A program made the translations under genes and the position numbers. From Ypsolopha sequella (Eukaryota > Arthropoda > Insecta > Lepidoptera > Ypsolophidae): DNA of 64,000 bases. Where the stretch lies: positions 27,480,069 through 27,544,068 of the forward strand of contig OW203993.1 in NCBI GenBank assembly GCA_934047225.1, read 5' to 3'. Within the stretch, counting starts at the first letter, position 1; the number at the start of each line of letters is the position of its first letter. A model generated the notes under the pieces. The model saw only the letters and a list, made by a program, of their open reading frames with translations, was not told where the DNA came from and did not search any database. This document shows positions 63,657 to 64,000 of this stretch, in pieces.

Positions 63657-64000
63657 AACGAAGTAAATTACTGCTTTTTACCTTAATTTATATGCAATCA
63701 CAATATTAATGGCAACAATGTAAGAAACGACTGACTTTATTTCACGAAAGTACATACGTAACTTGTATCTAATGATTACAATTTCCTTTTAATTACTTCG
63801 GTAAAAAATTAGTATCGTTCGGTAGGCGGAGGGGGGGGGGTGGCCCTCTACCCCCTGGTACCCTCCCCCCTATTTAAAGGTAATCCATCGTTTTTTTATA
63901 TTTAATTTTTTACTTTGGTTAATCCTCGTTCCCGTGAATTAATTAGAAATAGGTATGTAGAAATGAGACACTAGGTTTTCTATACTCTGTTATAATGACA
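62369..64000. repeat. Duplicated segment, copy 2 (continues past window end)
   Basis: Matches 59984-61612. It is still matching at the last base of the window. Confidence 0.93.

Overview
The window is eukaryotic and looks lepidopteran. It has AT-rich DNA, split genes with GT-AG introns, poly(A) and microsatellite-tailed retroelements, and many DNA transposons. The best lineage clue is an interspersed repeat that pairs a GGGTTCCGTA end with an AAGTGCGAGTC / CTTGGCCG end (28146-29360, 31858-32324, 57886-58545), a repeat I know from moth and butterfly genomes. I found no convincing host single-copy gene. Almost everything recognisable is a mobile element or its debris. One 200-base assembly gap lies at 15092-15291.

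Left part (1-14900): an ISL2EU-type element (1 to about 3000) carries a YqaJ-like exonuclease gene and a two-exon THAP/DDE transposase gene, both open. Next come a hAT remnant, a small MITE, a LINE fragment with its own 12-bp-TSD insertion, a Mutator-like element with 99-bp inverted repeats and an open FLYWCH/MULE gene (6529-9762), a hAT element with a perfect 8-bp TSD and an intact 678-residue transposase (9865-13752), and a piggyBac C-terminal fragment.

Middle (14920-52441): this stretch reads as a nest. The outermost layer may be a giant CACTA/EnSpm-like element whose ends start CACT(G/C)AGA and whose subterminal DNA is satellite-like (64-bp and 132-bp units rich in TACGTA). Inside it lies a second, 18.6-kb CACTA-like element (15294-33897). 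That one has 15-bp ends, ATGTAA-type subterminal arrays, a four-zinc-finger transposase gene and a partner gene resembling SAMD3-like proteins. It in turn holds MITEs, SINEs and an RTE LINE. Right of it are a LINE interrupted by a long-TIR element with a DDE/SWIM protein, then the 132-bp array interrupted by a PIF/Harbinger element (42556-52061). The Harbinger element holds a Bel/Pao-like LTR retrotransposon (43679-50571), which holds another hAT (44573-48275). So up to five insertion layers can be read, three with exact target-site duplications.

Right part (52442-64000): degenerate LINE ORF1/endonuclease, several unclassified transposon-protein fragments, a copy of the dispersed lepidopteran repeat, and a nearly identical direct duplication (period about 2388 bp) of a dead Helitron Rep gene, with a Bel/Pao-like fragment between the copies. 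The second copy runs off the window end.
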